Source: Desulfurococcales archaeon
Lineage (GTDB): Archaea; Thermoproteota; Thermoprotei_A; Sulfolobales; Fervidicoccaceae
DNA length: 5,231 bases
Reading direction: 5' to 3'
NCBI GenBank assembly: GCA_027048265.1
Contig: JALTXS010000034.1
Location: 1-5,231 of the forward strand
Position 1 is the first letter of the stretch. Every line of letters begins with the position of its first letter. Below are positions 4,815 to 5,231 of the stretch, piece after piece. The position numbers and the translations under genes were made by a program. The notes beneath the pieces were generated by a model. The model saw only the letters and a program-made list of their open reading frames with translations. It was not told where the DNA came from and made no database searches.

Positions 4815-4820
4815 GGAGGA
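4815..4820 (+). promoter_or_regulatory. Shine-Dalgarno site of the pilin-like gene
   Basis: GGAGGA on the plus strand, with its GAGG core eight bases before ATG 4828. This is the same spacing as the strong site of RHH protein B and it supports that start. Confidence 0.7.
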
Positions 4821-4827
4821 ACAGGCG

Positions 4828-5231
4828 ATGTTAACTCTGCCGGCAAAGGGTGAGAGGTCGGGGAAAGCGGTCTCCGAGATAATGGCAGCCATAATGCTCA
4901 CGCTCATCATGGTTAGCCTGGGGGCCGTTATCCTCCTGAACATCATGCAGGAGAGGCAGGCTGCGGAGCAGCAGGTTGAGAGCCAGCTTGAGCTTGCCCA
5001 GAAGATTCTTTCCCAGGCCCTCTTCGATGTGGTCTACGTGGTGTACAACACGAGTGATAACACCCTCTACATGCTCGTGAGCGTGGGGGACGGGTACCTG
5101 GAGCTCAAGAGCGTCTACCTCAACAACACCCTCCTGAACCCCCCGGGGGCGACCGTCGTGGTCAACGGGAGCCCCGCCACGGATCCCCAGACCATACTCC
5201 TCCCCCCCAACGACCTGAGCCTCGTCAAGGT
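4828..5231 (+). CDS. Archaeal type IV pilin-like secreted protein, N-terminal part (cut by window edge)
   Basis: At least 134 residues; the frame is still open at the right edge. The N-terminus is a class III signal peptide: a short charged leader (K7, E9, R10, K13), then A-V-S-E-I-M at 14-19 and a hydrophobic helix up to about residue 37. A PibD/FlaK-type peptidase would probably cut after Ala14, leaving Glu at position 3 of the mature protein, as in pilins and archaellins. An amphipathic Gln/Glu-rich helix (41-63) continues the pilin stalk. A beta-rich region follows (VVYNTSDNTLYMLVSV from 71, then LELKSVYL at 91-98). N-glycosylation sequons occur at Asn74, Asn99 and Asn113, fitting an extracellular position. 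The start has a Shine-Dalgarno site. It could be an adhesive pilin, an archaellum accessory protein or another pseudopilin; no pilus assembly genes are visible to decide. Confidence 0.82.
   Translation, partial: MLTLPAKGERSGKAVSEIMAAIMLTLIMVSLGAVILLNIMQERQAAEQQVESQLELAQKILSQALFDVVYVVYNTSDNTLYMLVSVGDGYLELKSVYLNNTLLNPPGATVVVNGSPATDPQTILLPPNDLSLVK

Noticed and set aside
4562..4846. Minus-strand frame of 94 codons in the hxlB/pilin region, cysteine-rich
   Set aside because: It overlaps the hxlB N-terminal region and the pilin start, has no Shine-Dalgarno site, and its many cysteines are unusual for a hyperthermophile protein.

Overview
The window reads as a piece of a GC-rich hyperthermophilic crenarchaeal chromosome (Desulfurococcales-like; an Aeropyrum or Pyrodictium relative would fit). 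The support is: Arg codons dominated by AGG, short AT-rich TATA-like boxes in otherwise GC-rich DNA, Shine-Dalgarno sites matching the archaeal GGAGGTGATC core, a probably leaderless gene, an archaeal 6-phospho-3-hexuloisomerase, ribbon-helix-helix proteins and an archaeal class III (type IV pilin-like) secreted protein. Assignment to a genus is inference only.

Layout from left to right: (1) 1-2072, minus strand: a four-gene unit transcribed RHH protein B -> RHH protein A -> ATP sulfurylase (sat) -> DHH-family phosphoesterase, the last running off the left edge. Gaps are 19-42 nt depending on the starts chosen, and a TATA-like promoter lies at about 2065-2072. (2) 2073-2366: an intergenic stretch with no convincing protein gene. 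It has an AT-rich start, two short hairpins, a T5 run and a doubtful 37-codon plus-strand ORF. (3) 2367-3751, minus strand: APS kinase (cysC) followed by a TauE/SafE-type membrane transporter, driven by an AT-rich promoter that is a perfect 20-bp palindrome. (4) 3752-3933: a spacer with a hairpin/T-tract terminator and another inverted repeat. (5) 3934-4632, minus strand: 6-phospho-3-hexuloisomerase (hxlB). (6) 4633-4827: a divergent promoter region. (7) 4828-5231, plus strand: the start of a pilin-like secreted protein, cut by the right edge.

Blocks 1 and 3 together form a sulfate-activation locus. The transporter may move sulfate, sulfite or an organosulfonate. Sat makes APS from sulfate and ATP, and CysC phosphorylates APS to PAPS. 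The DHH phosphoesterase could remove the 3'-phosphate of pAp, the by-product of PAPS use, and the two small RHH proteins are plausible local regulators. No APS/PAPS reductase or sulfotransferase is visible, so the fate of PAPS is unknown. hxlB (ribulose-5-phosphate formation from fructose-6-phosphate in archaea) and the pilin-like gene appear to be independent units. I found no CRISPR array, tRNA, rRNA or insertion sequence.
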